Assembly: GCF_001434915.1 (NCBI RefSeq)
Contig: NZ_AZEF01000053.1
Span: forward strand, 1 to 64,000
Reading direction: 5' to 3'
Length of the DNA stretch: 64,000 nucleotides
Source: Liquorilactobacillus capillatus DSM 19910
GTDB taxonomy: Bacteria; Bacillota; Bacilli; Lactobacillales; Lactobacillaceae
The position numbers and the translations under genes are program-made. Below, piece by piece: positions 1 to 9,301 of the stretch (the first letter of the stretch is position 1; the number at the start of each line of letters is the position of its first letter). Under the pieces are notes generated by a model. That model searched no databases. It was not told the origin of the DNA and worked only from the letters and a program-made list of their open reading frames with translations.

Positions 1-76
1 GGAGACCCTACACATTTGATTTGTCGAAACTTTGTTCAGTTTTCAAAGGTCTACATGTTGCTAACACAACTTCTTA
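1..76 (-). other. rRNA operon leader (pre-16S), running off the left edge
   Basis: Read on the minus strand, this stretch contains CTTTGAAAACTGAACAAAG followed by GTTTCGAC and GTGTAGGGTC, the arrangement I know from the leader just upstream of lactobacillus 16S genes (a boxA-like antitermination region plus the 5' arm of the 16S processing stem). Two good promoters lie directly upstream on the same strand, and no 16S gene lies in the window, so the 16S gene should start just beyond position 1. The same motif in inverted form follows 16S genes, because the two arms pair; the promoter orientation decides for the leader reading. The identification rests on remembered family sequence, not on a comparison. 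Confidence 0.7.
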
Positions 77-105
77 AGTTTAACATGGATCTTTTATTAT
101 GTCAA
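77..105 (-). promoter_or_regulatory. rRNA promoter P2
   Basis: On the minus strand a perfect -35 TTGACA (100-105) is followed after exactly 17 bases by TAAACT (77-82), which carries an upstream TGn extended -10. It points into the rRNA leader at 1-76. Position, spacing and the second promoter upstream fit the usual tandem rRNA promoter arrangement. Confidence 0.7.
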
Positions 106-227
106 CATTTTGTTTTGAATAAAAATTCAAGATAAATGTATATTTTTAAATCAAGAACCATTTTAAACTATTATCACCGAGTCGCAAGAATCACTCACAT
201 GATCTCTTCGCCTCAACGACAATAAAT

Positions 228-256
228 ATAATACCAAGTATCAGAGCTGTGGTCAA
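228..256 (-). promoter_or_regulatory. rRNA promoter P1
   Basis: On the minus strand -35 TTGACC (251-256) and -10 TATTAT (228-233) are separated by 17 bases. An A/T-rich tract just upstream (about 272-292) could act as an UP element. It lies about 150 bases upstream of P2 and points the same way, as expected for tandem rRNA promoters. Confidence 0.65.
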
Positions 257-690
257 GCCTTTTAACGAGCTTTTTTTATTATTTATTTAAAGCCACATAT
301 TAATCATAATTTGCAAAGTATTATTCGGGTTTAATTCGAAATAACGTTTCTTAATAAGTATATTGTTTCATTATTCATAAAAAACTACACTTGCGAAAGT
401 AAACATTCTTATTACTTACCCTCCCTTACTATCCTTTTTAAATTTTTATTTACTCCTCTATCAAAATCTTTCAATTCATTTATCAGCACTGCTTACTTGG
501 CTAATTTACACTTTGCTTTTACAACATCAAATCAGTAACCTTTAGCTAATAACAGATTGCTCGCAAGTATTTGACTTAACTTTATTTGCCAATAATTGCT
601 GCTATTTACTGTCTCTTGCCCTTTTAAAGGTTTCCCCCCTTAAACAGACCATATGGATCATTAGAAGGGGCTAAAAGCAAGCTCTAACCT
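257..690. other. Intergenic stretch without recognisable gene
   Basis: This AT-rich stretch lies between the rRNA promoters and the ltaS terminator. I see no open reading frame with a ribosome binding site, no tRNA-like fold and no repeat. Apart from the possible UP element next to P1 it shows nothing I can name. Confidence 0.6.
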
Positions 691-730
691 AAAAAGGACA
701 AGCCACAATTAGCGACTTGTCCCTTTTAGT
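691..730 (-). terminator. Rho-independent terminator after ltaS
   Basis: On the minus strand the arms AAAAGGGACAAG and CTTGTCCTTTTT flank a loop of about 13 bases; the 3' arm ends in a T run. It lies about 50 bases after the ltaS stop. Confidence 0.8.
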
Positions 731-783
731 AATTAGATAGCATCAACTGCTATGCGTACTACTGAGTACGCTTTGTCACCTAA

Positions 784-2856
784 CTATTTATTTTCACTTT
801 TCAATTCAGGAGCATCAGTGCTAAATAAATCAGTTGTTGATTTCCCGCCATGTTGTTGAATCAAGCTCTTTTTATTATCTTCTTGAGCTTCCTTCAATCG
901 CTTCATTCCATCACTATACTTGTAACTATAATCAGCTTTATTAACTTTTTTAAAGTTAGCCGGTGTATAGAAACGAAGTAGATCCCCTGTTACTATTTTA
1001 TCAGACAATGACAAAACTTTATCTGTCCTATTTTGCTGTTCAGTAACTTCTTTCTTCTGCACTGAAGTTAAGTTACTCAGCTCTTTGCCTGTATTATCAT
1101 AGACTTTACTGCCTACCTTACTCAATGTCGGCGAAACAAAATCACCATCTCTAAATGCGACAGTTTGATTACGATTAGCAGCTAATAAATCATTGCCCAG
1201 CTGGATAGTATCGTCATTCTTAATTCCAAGTAGATCCAACAAAGTCGGCATTACATCGATCTCTCCACCATAAGTGTGGTTAACCCCACCCTTGAGACCT
1301 GGCATATGAATCATAAAAGGTACCTTTTGGAACATCGCTAAATCATAACTTGTAACACTTTTCTTACCTAGCAACTGACTAATAGCCTTTTTATGATTAT
1401 TTGAAATACCATAATGATCGCCATATGCAACAATCATCGAATTGTCGTACAGCCCTGCCTTCTTAAGATAGCTAATAAATTCACCAAATGCTTGATCTAA
1501 GTAGTGAGCAGTCTGAACATAGCCGTCGACAGTTTGATCTCCCGTATTCGTTTTTGCAATAGTTTGATTCATCTTATCCAATTCATACGGGTAATGGTTA
1601 GTGACAGTAATTACCTTAGCATAGAAAGGCTGCGGTAACTGCTCAAGATACTGAACAGACTGTTTCAAAAAGATTTTATCCTTTAAGCCATAACCCACAC
1701 TGTAGTTCGTTTTTTCTTTGAAATAATTATCATTAAAAAAATACTGGTAACCCCATGATTTATAGGTGTTATCCCGGTTCCAAAAGCTCCCCACATCTCC
1801 ATGCATTGCAGCAGTAGAATATCCTTGTTGATCTAAAATGGCCGGCATTGCATGGAAAGTATTTGATGTTCCATACGATGTCATAACAGAACCAGAAGGT
1901 AGCCCAAACAATGAATTTTCCAACATTGTTTCTGCATCAGAAGTCTTCCCCTGTCCAACCTGGTTAAAGAAGTTATCAAAGGATAGTGTACTACTATCAC
2001 CATAGAATTTATTGATATTAGGAGTTACTTCCTTACCGTCCACTTTATAATTAATCAAAAACTGCTGAAAACTCTCCAAATGAAAAATGAAAACATTCTT
2101 TCCTTTAGCTTTACCATAGTATGAAATATTAGGAGTAGTCTTATTAGTTTTTATAAAACTTAAAACTGACTTCAAATCACTGCTACTTGCATTTGCCCGA
2201 GTTGAGCTCTCTTTGTAAGTTTGATAAGCATTATAACCAGCATAAAAGTTGATACCCAAATATTTAACGATATAGTTATTATCAAATGTCCGTGTTAATA
2301 ATTGTGGTCTATTTTTTTCAGCCAACGAAAGATTTACACTAAAGAGCAGTATCGCAACAACTGAGAGCAAACTTGCTGTCCGTAATTTAACTTTGCGCGT
2401 ATCGACCTTGATAACCTTAAAAAGTAGCAACAAAGTGATTATAATAAAATCAAGAAAAATCAAAAAATCAGTAGGATGAATAATCTCCATAATACTTAGC
2501 CCAAGGTTATTAGAAACCGAGCCGGATGATTTTATTATTCCTAACGAAAGAAAATCTGAGAATTCCCGATAATACAATACATTTGCAAATAGCCAAATCG
2601 ATTGGATCAAGCTTACGATCATCATCAGCCAGTATGATTTGCGTCCTCTAAAATAGAGTGCAATTCCAAATAATAATAAACCCACCGGTATTGGATTAAG
2701 GAAAAGCAGAAATTGCTGCATCCCATCACTTATACCAAGGTTGAATTTTGTCTGGTAAGTTATATAAGTTTTCAGCCAAAACACCACTACTAAAAGTACA
2801 AAAAAAACAATTCGATTGTTTAAGGTATTTCTGATTTTTTTCAAGCCTACCCCCAT
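784..2856 (-). CDS. ltaS: Lipoteichoic acid synthase, LtaS family (polyglycerolphosphate synthase)
   Basis: Polymerises glycerol phosphate from phosphatidylglycerol onto the glycolipid anchor on the outer face of the membrane. The 690-residue protein has about five membrane helices in residues 15-180 and then an extracellular sulfatase-like domain. The family's catalytic threonine sits in GKTSDAE (about T305), with the metal residues in HLES (about E261) and AYGDHYG. An ANA at 221-223, where the family is often cut by signal peptidase, may release the catalytic domain. The ATG has a GGAGGT site 8 bases upstream. It is the last gene of a run of five minus-strand genes whose first two make the glycolipid anchor, which supports a role in LTA synthesis. 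LtaS paralogues acting as primases exist; this one could be either. Confidence 0.9.
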   Translation of the reverse strand: MGVGLKKIRNTLNNRIVFFVLLVVVFWLKTYITYQTKFNLGISDGMQQFLLFLNPIPVGLLLFGIALYFRGRKSYWLMMIVSLIQSIWLFANVLYYREFSDFLSLGIIKSSGSVSNNLGLSIMEIIHPTDFLIFLDFIIITLLLLFKVIKVDTRKVKLRTASLLSVVAILLFSVNLSLAEKNRPQLLTRTFDNNYIVKYLGINFYAGYNAYQTYKESSTRANASSSDLKSVLSFIKTNKTTPNISYYGKAKGKNVFIFHLESFQQFLINYKVDGKEVTPNINKFYGDSSTLSFDNFFNQVGQGKTSDAETMLENSLFGLPSGSVMTSYGTSNTFHAMPAILDQQGYSTAAMHGDVGSFWNRDNTYKSWGYQYFFNDNYFKEKTNYSVGYGLKDKIFLKQSVQYLEQLPQPFYAKVITVTNHYPYELDKMNQTIAKTNTGDQTVDGYVQTAHYLDQAFGEFISYLKKAGLYDNSMIVAYGDHYGISNNHKKAISQLLGKKSVTSYDLAMFQKVPFMIHMPGLKGGVNHTYGGEIDVMPTLLDLLGIKNDDTIQLGNDLLAANRNQTVAFRDGDFVSPTLSKVGSKVYDNTGKELSNLTSVQKKEVTEQQNRTDKVLSLSDKIVTGDLLRFYTPANFKKVNKADYSYKYSDGMKRLKEAQEDNKKSLIQQHGGKSTTDLFSTDAPELKSENK

Positions 2857-2960
2857 CTAACTACCTCCATCATAAAAAACCTTTTGCTATTATTATAGTA
2901 TATTGTATATCCCTTAGGAAACTCTTTAGATCTATCTTCAGCTTTATTTAAGAAATAATA

Positions 2961-3194
2961 CTATTCATTCAGTAGATCATAAACCTCAATTGCGACTAGA
3001 TCAATATTATCAAATTCAAATTTTTGTTTATCTGATACTTCTTCCAACGTAAACGTCTTTGTTGTTGGATCGAAACTAACGATTCCCATCTCTTTACCAT
3101 TTTTTTCAAAATGTCTTGTTTGAACCTCGTCATTTTCATTTTCTGTCATTGCATCTAATCTTGAAATTATTGCTACTAATTGTGAGCTTTCCAT
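2961..3194 (-). CDS. YkuJ-family (DUF1797) small protein
   Basis: A 77-residue soluble acidic protein matching the YkuJ/DUF1797 family, which is close to this length and has no established biochemical role. I chose the ATG giving MESSQLVAI because it follows an AGAGGG ribosome binding site; the ATG six codons upstream overlaps that site. It lies between the flippase-like gene and ltaS in the same orientation, with about 100 bases on each side, so it may have its own promoter. There is no membrane segment or signal peptide. The family call comes from recalled sequence similarity. Confidence 0.7.
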   Translation of the reverse strand: MESSQLVAIISRLDAMTENENDEVQTRHFEKNGKEMGIVSFDPTTKTFTLEEVSDKQKFEFDNIDLVAIEVYDLLNE

Positions 3195-3334
3195 AAAAAG
3201 ACCCTCTTTCATATTTACTTTTGAATTCTGTTATTAACTTTCCAAACATACTCGATTTTACCAGACTAACTTATAACATACACTATCTAAATTCAAATTC
3301 AAGTTCTAACTACTACTGCCCAGCTAAAAATGTT

Positions 3335-4366
3335 TTACTTTTTACTATCAGTATCCACAAGTTTTTGCGGCTTGATAACTAATGCAATCATCCCCAAAAA
3401 CATACCTAGATAGTATGTGATCAGCCTCCATAGAAGCATCGCAAGAACTAATTTACTAGCATTTGAAATAAAACTTGTAAAAATTATTGAGAAACTATAC
3501 TCTGCTCCTCCAGATCCACCTGGGATAGGAAAAAGCGAAATGATCATTACGATTAGAACATGCATCGTAGTGACCATAATTAAATTTGCATTTGTCACTC
3601 CCAAAGCCAGTAAAATGAAAAATGGAATAATATAATAGAAAAATAATTGAACTAGCGTTAATAGACTGATTTTGACAAGTAACCGCCAACTTCGCTTTAG
3701 TCTTAAACTCTCTTTATAAAAGCTATCAATTTTTTCATCAATAATCTGTTCCCACTTCAAATAACGGCTTTCTTTTTTTAAAAAGAACTTGAAAGGCTTA
3801 AAAAAGAACTTAACCATTTTTTTGGTAAAGTTATACCAATACATAATAAGTAGTAAGCTAATAATTACCATAAAATGGATAATAAATCCCAGAACAAATA
3901 ATAACGATAAAGCGTGAATTTTATCTGAGATATACTGGAAACCAATTAATAATGAAAAAACAAAGTTGATCACAATCATTGATTGATAAACCACAAATTT
4001 CATCAACAACACTGAAGTTGCCCGACCTGCATCAATTCCAGATTGCAACAAAACAAATAACTGTGCAGGCTGTCCGCCAGACGAAAAAGGTGTTATCCCA
4101 TTAAATAACTGTTCTATCAAGGGAATTCTTATTGCATCACGCATTGGAAAAAGTGAACCTTCTCTTTTCAACAAGACTCGCACGACTAAAGCCTCCAAAA
4201 AGAAAGATAGCAGCATACTGACCACTGCTAACAGCAACCACTGCCACTTTAGCTTAATTATATCTCCTATCAATGAGTTAAAAGACACATTGCGTACAGA
4301 AAATATAAAGATCGCCGTCCCTAAAATAAGCATTAACACAAGTACAATCTTGTTATTTCTTGTCAT
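3335..4366 (-). CDS. Flippase-like membrane protein (LPG synthase transmembrane domain, UPF0104)
   Basis: A 343-residue integral membrane protein with about eight hydrophobic helices. It matches the UPF0104 family, which corresponds to the flippase domain of MprF without its aminoacyl transferase domain. The conserved segment FNGITPFSSGGQPAQ (about 90-105) and the later FPIPGGSGGAEYS are typical. Its ATG overlaps the stop of the upstream glycosyltransferase gene (ATGA), so translation is probably coupled. By context it may move the finished glycolipid anchor across the membrane, much as Listeria carries a membrane gene (lafC) after lafAB. Substrate and activity are inferred from position only. 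Confidence 0.8.
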   Translation of the reverse strand: MTRNNKIVLVLMLILGTAIFIFSVRNVSFNSLIGDIIKLKWQWLLLAVVSMLLSFFLEALVVRVLLKREGSLFPMRDAIRIPLIEQLFNGITPFSSGGQPAQLFVLLQSGIDAGRATSVLLMKFVVYQSMIVINFVFSLLIGFQYISDKIHALSLLFVLGFIIHFMVIISLLLIMYWYNFTKKMVKFFFKPFKFFLKKESRYLKWEQIIDEKIDSFYKESLRLKRSWRLLVKISLLTLVQLFFYYIIPFFILLALGVTNANLIMVTTMHVLIVMIISLFPIPGGSGGAEYSFSIIFTSFISNASKLVLAMLLWRLITYYLGMFLGMIALVIKPQKLVDTDSKK

Positions 4367-5391
4367 TGCTTCACCATCTCAGTCTGTTCTTTGTAAAAAG
4401 AATACCATCTTTGAGCAAGACGGTCCTCTGAATATTTAGTTGACATTTCAAGTGCTTTATTATGCAATTCACTAAGTTTCCTCTCATCACCAACCAGCTC
4501 TTTAATTCCCCTCTCCATCTCATCAACATTACGAGCAGATAAGTATGAACCGGCAATAATTGCTTGGTACAAAGTTAAATCTCTAAGAACTACTGGCAGA
4601 CCACAGCTGAATGCTTCTAAAACACTCATTGGAAACAATTCATTAAAAGATGGTAAGAGAAATAAATCAGCTAGATTGTAAAACTCGTTCATCTTTTTTC
4701 GTTCCACAATACCAGGAAACAATAAGTTTGCTGGTGGGTCATTGACTACCTTTTTCAATTGATTATAGCCATCTGTTATTTTTCCAAAAGAAAAACCACC
4801 TACCCAAATAAATTGAATATTTGGTAAGCGATAAGCTAATTCAATAAAATCAGCAACACCTTTTCGTTCTTGTATCTGACCAGTCCCAATAACAACAAAC
4901 TTATTATTCGGAATCTCAACATTTTCTCGAAGCTTTCTTTTCTTTTTTTCAGGTAACTCATAAAAACTTTCTTTCGAAACAAAATTAGGAATATAAGTTA
5001 TTTTAGAACGTGGTATCCCATAGCGTGTTAAATCCTTGATAAAACTAGGATTGACTACAACCAGCTGGTCCATCCTTTTGTAAAAAGAGATAAGGTAACG
5101 AAAAAAGATTCCTTTAAAAGGCTGCGGTATTTTTAAACTACCATCTAACGTTTCAGGTAAAAAATGAACGTAGCCTATTTTCCTGCCCCTATTCGGTAAA
5201 AAAGTTGAAAGATAGAACTTAAAGTCAATTGTGTGGTAATGGCTAATATCAGCCCGTCCAAAATTATTAATTTGAACATCGATACTGTCCGCAAAATATT
5301 TCTTTAGCAGTTGGATAAGTTCTGTGTATGCACTTCCAACTCCTTGTCCTTTAATCTTAGTTGCAGAAGAAAACATATGGACCTTCAGCAT
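4363..5391 (-). CDS. GT4 glycosyltransferase, second glycolipid-anchor step (BgsA/LafB type)
   Basis: A 342-residue GT-B fold glycosyltransferase of family 4. The donor-binding half shows GTGQIQERKGV, and SFNELFPMSVLEAFSCGLP holds the family's E-x7-E motif. In Enterococcus and Listeria the neighbouring gene pair makes mono- and then diglucosyl-diacylglycerol; this one most resembles the second enzyme, which extends the monoglycosyl lipid. I chose the ATG giving MLKVHMFSS because it follows GAGGAG by seven bases; the longer frame starts inside that site. It begins 25 bases after the first transferase gene and overlaps the flippase-like gene by four bases. The exact sugar and linkage cannot be read from the sequence. 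Confidence 0.8.
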   Translation of the reverse strand: MLKVHMFSSATKIKGQGVGSAYTELIQLLKKYFADSIDVQINNFGRADISHYHTIDFKFYLSTFLPNRGRKIGYVHFLPETLDGSLKIPQPFKGIFFRYLISFYKRMDQLVVVNPSFIKDLTRYGIPRSKITYIPNFVSKESFYELPEKKKRKLRENVEIPNNKFVVIGTGQIQERKGVADFIELAYRLPNIQFIWVGGFSFGKITDGYNQLKKVVNDPPANLLFPGIVERKKMNEFYNLADLFLLPSFNELFPMSVLEAFSCGLPVVLRDLTLYQAIIAGSYLSARNVDEMERGIKELVGDERKLSELHNKALEMSTKYSEDRLAQRWYSFYKEQTEMVKQ

Positions 5392-5416
5392 AAAAAAACT
5401 CCTCAAAAATTAAAAA

Positions 5417-6601
5417 TTAACTAGTTTCTCCAGAATGACTAGTCTGATTCTCCTTGGTATAAATAGTTTGACATTCTTTATACAGTCTTAAAATACGCTT
5501 ACCAAAATGATCAGCAGAGATATCGTATAATTTAGCTTTTAGCTTCTCATTATTATTAAATTCATCTTTATTAGTTAAGTAGCCACAGACAACATCAACT
5601 AATTCATCTTCATTATAAAAAGTTGAGCCGATTGTCGAATCATCTAATAACTGGTCTGTATAAGGACTATGTGTCGCGACGACTTGCAAGCCAGACGCAA
5701 GCGCCTCAATATAGGTCAGACCTTGCGACTCAGAAACAGATGTGGAAACAAATAAATCAGCCATCTGATAAAAATATGGGACATCTTCATTATCAACTTC
5801 ACCTGTAAAAATCACTCTGTCTTGCAACTGCATAACATCTACTTGTTCAATCAACTCTTCCTTAGCTGGTCCATCACCTACCACTAGTAAACGTACATTC
5901 GGTATTTTTTCAATAATCTTTGGCATCACTGCGATCAAGTTATTAATATTTTTTTCATAAGCTAAGCGGCTAACTGTTAACAATAACGGTGTCTTTTCTG
6001 CAATACCATACTTTTCCCGCCAGTTATCTGCTGCAGGATCTTTTTGGAATTTAGCAATATTTACGCCAGTCGGTATTATTGAGATCGGGGCCTTTATCCC
6101 ATAACCCGTAAGTGTTGTTAAGACCCGTTCACTTGGTGCCACGATTCCTGTCATATGATAACAAAAAGAGCGCGACATTTGCTTAACATGATATGGTTTT
6201 AAAAGTCTCCCCTTAGCAACATAGTGCAAATAATCCTCATACATCGTATGATATGTATGTAAACAAGGGACCTTTAAATTTTTGGCAACAAACTTACCGA
6301 TCCAGCCCATTGAAAACTCGGTCTGAGTATGTACAATATCAAGATTTAATTCTTTGGCAACTTGATATGCTCGAAAAAGTCCCCGCACCGCTATCCTACG
6401 ATCAGTAAAAGAAATAAACGGAATACTCTTAAACCTAAAAATATTCCGTTCATACTGTCGTGTGTCCACCTTGGGATCTGTAGTTGTGAAAATGTAAACG
6501 TTATGTCCGCGACTTTCAAGCTGCTCTTTTAATGTTTTGATTGAGGTAGCTACGCCACTAACTTGCGGATAATACGTATCCGTAAAAATACCAATATTCA
6601 C
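5417..6601 (-). CDS. GT4 1,2-diacylglycerol 3-glucosyltransferase (LafA/BgsB type)
   Basis: A 394-residue peripheral membrane glycosyltransferase that should transfer glucose from UDP-glucose to diacylglycerol, the first step of the LTA anchor and a membrane glycolipid in its own right. The N-terminus NIGIFTDTYYPQVSGVATS is characteristic of this group, and the E-x7-E motif lies in SVSESQGLTYIEALASG. I chose the GTG start six bases after AGGGGGG; the ATG two codons upstream touches that site and would be poorly spaced. It is the first gene of the five-gene run ending in ltaS. GalU elsewhere in the window would supply the donor. Confidence 0.83.
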   Translation of the reverse strand: MNIGIFTDTYYPQVSGVATSIKTLKEQLESRGHNVYIFTTTDPKVDTRQYERNIFRFKSIPFISFTDRRIAVRGLFRAYQVAKELNLDIVHTQTEFSMGWIGKFVAKNLKVPCLHTYHTMYEDYLHYVAKGRLLKPYHVKQMSRSFCYHMTGIVAPSERVLTTLTGYGIKAPISIIPTGVNIAKFQKDPAADNWREKYGIAEKTPLLLTVSRLAYEKNINNLIAVMPKIIEKIPNVRLLVVGDGPAKEELIEQVDVMQLQDRVIFTGEVDNEDVPYFYQMADLFVSTSVSESQGLTYIEALASGLQVVATHSPYTDQLLDDSTIGSTFYNEDELVDVVCGYLTNKDEFNNNEKLKAKLYDISADHFGKRILRLYKECQTIYTKENQTSHSGETS

Positions 6602-6754
6602 GAGCATCCCCCCTAGTGTCGATTAGTCATCATTAATTATATTGTTTCTGTCGCTGCTATGCAACAATTCGTGTACTGTTCTTATTAAAACACTGTAAAT
6701 CTTAACAAAATTATTACTTACTTGAAGGCTCGTCTCTCTTAAATAATTATTACT

Positions 6755-6794
6755 AAAAAAAGCCCATGATAAAAGTTTAATTTTATCACAGACT
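6755..6794 (-). terminator. Rho-independent terminator after ptsI
   Basis: A 14-base-pair stem (6761-6774 with 6781-6794, including wobble pairs) with a six-base loop and a run of six T on the minus strand follows ptsI by about 40 bases. Confidence 0.8.
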
Positions 6795-6836
6795 CCTTAA
6801 AAGGTATCGTTTGATTTACAATCCAATAAGAGTTTT

Positions 6837-8558
6837 CTACTTAGTATATTGCTTAACCAATTCGATAACTTCTTCAGTTGTTTCACAATCATTAGTAGCT
6901 TTTTCGGCTAATTCTTTCATCTTAGTAGTATCAATTTTCTTGAGCAAACTACGTGTCTTCAAAATTGAAGTAGCACTCATTGAAAATTCATCCAAACCTA
7001 AGCCAGCAAGGATAGGCACAGCGATTTGATCGCCAGCCATCTCACCACACATACCAGTCCACTTACCCTCTTTGTGCGATGAATCAATAACATTCTTGAT
7101 CAATCTCAAAATTGATGGGTTATATGGTTGATATAGATATGCAACACGTTCGTTACCACGATCAGCGGCCATTGAGTATTGAATTAAATCATTTGTTCCA
7201 ATACTAAAGAAGTCGGAGTATTTGGCTAATTTATCTGCAATCATAGCTGCAGCAGGAATCTCCATCATCATCCCAACTTCAATATTATCAGAAACTGGAA
7301 CACCCTTCTTGACAAGCTTTTCTTTTTCTTCTTCAAAAATAGCCTTAGCTTCTTTAAATTCCTTAACTGTTGCAATCATTGGGAACATAATCGCAAGTTG
7401 ACCGTAGTTAGATGCGCGCAATAACGCACGTAACTGTGTCCGGAAAATATCTTGTCGATCCAAACTGATTCGGATAGCGCGGTAACCTAAGAAAGGATTC
7501 ATCTCTTTAGGAAGAGGAAGATATGGTAGCTCTTTATCTCCGCCAATATCCATTGTCCGGACTACGACTTGTCTACCTTCCATACCCTCAACAGCTTGTT
7601 TATATGCTTCAAATTGGTCATCTTCACTAGGCAATTCACTAGCATCCATATATAAGAATTCTGAGCGGAATAAGCCTACTGCTTCTGCACCATTATCATT
7701 TGCACCTTCAACATCTTTAGGCGTTCCGATATTAGCTCCCAATGTAAAGTTCTTTCCATCAGCTGTAACAGTCTTAGCATCCTTCAATTCTTTCCATTCT
7801 GCTTTTTGCTTAGCAAAAGCAGCTGCCTTATCAGCATAACTAGTCAATTCCTCTTTTGATGGATCAACCAAGGCATTACCCTCAATGCCATCAATTATAA
7901 CCATTTGACCTTCAGAAATCGTTGTTGTTGCTGAACCGGATCCAACAATTGCAGGAATTTCCAAAGTACGGGACATGATTGCCGAATGTGATGTCCGACC
8001 ACCGATATCAGTAATAAAGCCCTTCACGTACTTCCGATCAAGCTGTGCTGTATCTGATGGTGTTAAATCATGTGCAATGATGACAACCTCTTCATCAATC
8101 AATGCTGGATTAGGCAATGTTACCCCTAATAGATGACTCAACACCCGCTTCGTAACATCACGAATATCGCCAGCACGTTCCTGCATATAAGCATTGTCCG
8201 TCATACCTTCAAACAACGCGATAAACGTATCTGTGACTTCTTTTAAAGCCTGTTCTGCATTTACCTTTTCATCTTTAATCTTGTTTTTAATGTTTCCCAT
8301 TAATTCAGGATCAGAAAGAATAGTTAAATGAGCCTCAAAAACTTCAGCTTCCTCATCTCCAAGGTTTGCTGCGGCTTTTTCTTTAATAATTTTTAACTCA
8401 TCTTTTGCAGCGTTAACAGCTTCTTCAAGACGTTTAATCTCAGCTTCCGGATCATCAATGCTTGCTTCAGAAAATGATAAGTCGGGTTGTACAAGCATAT
8501 AAGCTTTCGCAGCGGCTATTCCATCGCTAGCAGCAATCCCCTTCAACATTTTCGTCAT
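6837..8558 (-). CDS. ptsI: PTS enzyme I (phosphoenolpyruvate-protein phosphotransferase)
   Basis: Takes phosphate from phosphoenolpyruvate and passes it to HPr, feeding all PTS sugar transporters. The 573-residue length is typical. The phosphorylated histidine is in [12 protein letters not shown] (about residue 190), and the C-terminal PEP-binding barrel shows [23 protein letters not shown] and the active-site cysteine in GMCGEMAGD. Its ATG shares one base with the ptsH stop (TAATG), so the two are co-translated. A terminator follows. Confidence 0.97.
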   Translation of the reverse strand: MTKMLKGIAASDGIAAAKAYMLVQPDLSFSEASIDDPEAEIKRLEEAVNAAKDELKIIKEKAAANLGDEEAEVFEAHLTILSDPELMGNIKNKIKDEKVNAEQALKEVTDTFIALFEGMTDNAYMQERAGDIRDVTKRVLSHLLGVTLPNPALIDEEVVIIAHDLTPSDTAQLDRKYVKGFITDIGGRTSHSAIMSRTLEIPAIVGSGSATTTISEGQMVIIDGIEGNALVDPSKEELTSYADKAAAFAKQKAEWKELKDAKTVTADGKNFTLGANIGTPKDVEGANDNGAEAVGLFRSEFLYMDASELPSEDDQFEAYKQAVEGMEGRQVVVRTMDIGGDKELPYLPLPKEMNPFLGYRAIRISLDRQDIFRTQLRALLRASNYGQLAIMFPMIATVKEFKEAKAIFEEEKEKLVKKGVPVSDNIEVGMMMEIPAAAMIADKLAKYSDFFSIGTNDLIQYSMAADRGNERVAYLYQPYNPSILRLIKNVIDSSHKEGKWTGMCGEMAGDQIAVPILAGLGLDEFSMSATSILKTRSLLKKIDTTKMKELAEKATNDCETTEEVIELVKQYTK

Positions 8559-8824
8559 TATTCTGCAAGTCCTTCCTTTTTCATTGCATCACCAATAGCT
8601 GCAATAGCATCTGCTTCATCTGCGCCATCTGCAGCGATCGTTACATCAGCATTTTGACCAACACCTAAAGACATAACACCCATGATAGACTTCAAGTTAA
8701 CTGACTTATCCTTGTAAGTCAAAGTGATATCAGCATTGTACTTACTTGCAGCTTGAACTAACAATGTAGCTGGACGAGCATGAATACCTGTTTCTGCAAT
8801 AATGTGAAATTCTTTCTTCTCCAT
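8558..8824 (-). CDS. ptsH: PTS phosphocarrier protein HPr
   Basis: The 88-residue HPr carries phosphate from enzyme I to sugar-specific EIIA domains through the histidine in [10 protein letters not shown] (H15). It is also phosphorylated by HPr kinase on the regulatory serine in [11 protein letters not shown] (S46), which makes it the corepressor of CcpA. Both sites are intact. The ATG follows an AAAGGGG site. ptsI begins on the last base of its stop codon. A possible cre site lies about 70-85 bases upstream of the start. Confidence 0.97.
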   Translation of the reverse strand: MEKKEFHIIAETGIHARPATLLVQAASKYNADITLTYKDKSVNLKSIMGVMSLGVGQNADVTIAADGADEADAIAAIGDAMKKEGLAE

Positions 8825-8893
8825 AATAAATCGTACCCCTTTTATATATAAATATTATTAAGAACCATCTCGCAAAATAATACATTCTTTTCA

Positions 8894-8908
8894 AGAACAC
8901 GTTTTCAT
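8894..8908 (-). promoter_or_regulatory. Possible CcpA binding site (cre) upstream of ptsHI
   Basis: On the minus strand ATGAAAACGTGTTCT matches the cre consensus WTGNAANCGNWNNCW at all fixed positions but one. It lies in the ptsH upstream region. I could not place a convincing -35/-10 pair here, so whether it would repress or activate is open. A 15-base match of this kind can occur by chance. Confidence 0.35.
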
Positions 8909-8980
8909 TATTTACTGCGACATTATCCTCACTAGAGTAAATGTTAGCATGAATCAAAATTCAAAACAAGTATTTTTCTA

Positions 8981-9175
8981 TCATTCCTTAGGATGACTGC
9001 CTTCTCGCTTATAGATAATGTCTCCTCCTCGTTGGGCATTGCCGACAATACTTTTTCGATGCTGAAAATTCATGAAAGCAGCTTGAAAATCCATAAATTC
9101 TTTTGGTGTTATTACTAGGCTCTCAACTTGCCCATTAACTAATTGTTCCAGTAATTCTTGATAATTCTTTTCCAT
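8981..9175 (-). CDS. Small conserved-looking protein of unknown function
   Basis: A 64-residue soluble, charged protein that I do not recognise. It has a GGAG ribosome binding site 9 bases before the ATG and a good promoter upstream, both of which support a real gene. The N-terminal half looks helical and the C-terminal half is glycine- and charge-rich. It is transcribed divergently from clpE, with the two promoters about 50 bases apart. It lies upstream of ptsHI in the same direction but about 150 bases away, so it need not be in that operon. Confidence 0.65.
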   Translation of the reverse strand: MEKNYQELLEQLVNGQVESLVITPKEFMDFQAAFMNFQHRKSIVGNAQRGGDIIYKREGSHPKE

Positions 9176-9209
9176 AGTTGTTGCTCCTTAAGTACAATGT
9201 CTACTAGAA

Positions 9210-9238
9210 ATAATAACTAAAAAAAAGTTAGATTACAA
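9210..9238 (-). promoter_or_regulatory. Promoter of the 64-residue protein gene
   Basis: On the minus strand -35 TTGTAA (9233-9238) and -10 TATTAT (9210-9215) are separated by 17 bases, about 35 bases upstream of the start codon. Confidence 0.6.
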
Positions 9239-9262
9239 CTCCAAATCTTGCAAGCTTTCTAC

Positions 9263-9291
9263 TTGCGCTTTTTTCCTGAACTATGTATACT
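9263..9291 (+). promoter_or_regulatory. clpE promoter
   Basis: -35 TTGCGC (9263-9268) and -10 TATACT (9286-9291) with 17-base spacing. The CtsR operator begins about ten bases after the -10, where a repressor would cover the transcription start. Confidence 0.65.
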
Positions 9292-9301
9292 ATCTTCGAA
9301 A

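Noticed and set aside
1-60. Post-16S spacer of an rRNA operon on the plus strand
   Set aside because: The plus-strand sequence also resembles the spacer just after 16S, because the two sides pair. No 23S or tRNA gene follows on the plus strand, while two good promoters face the other way, so the pre-16S leader reading is better.
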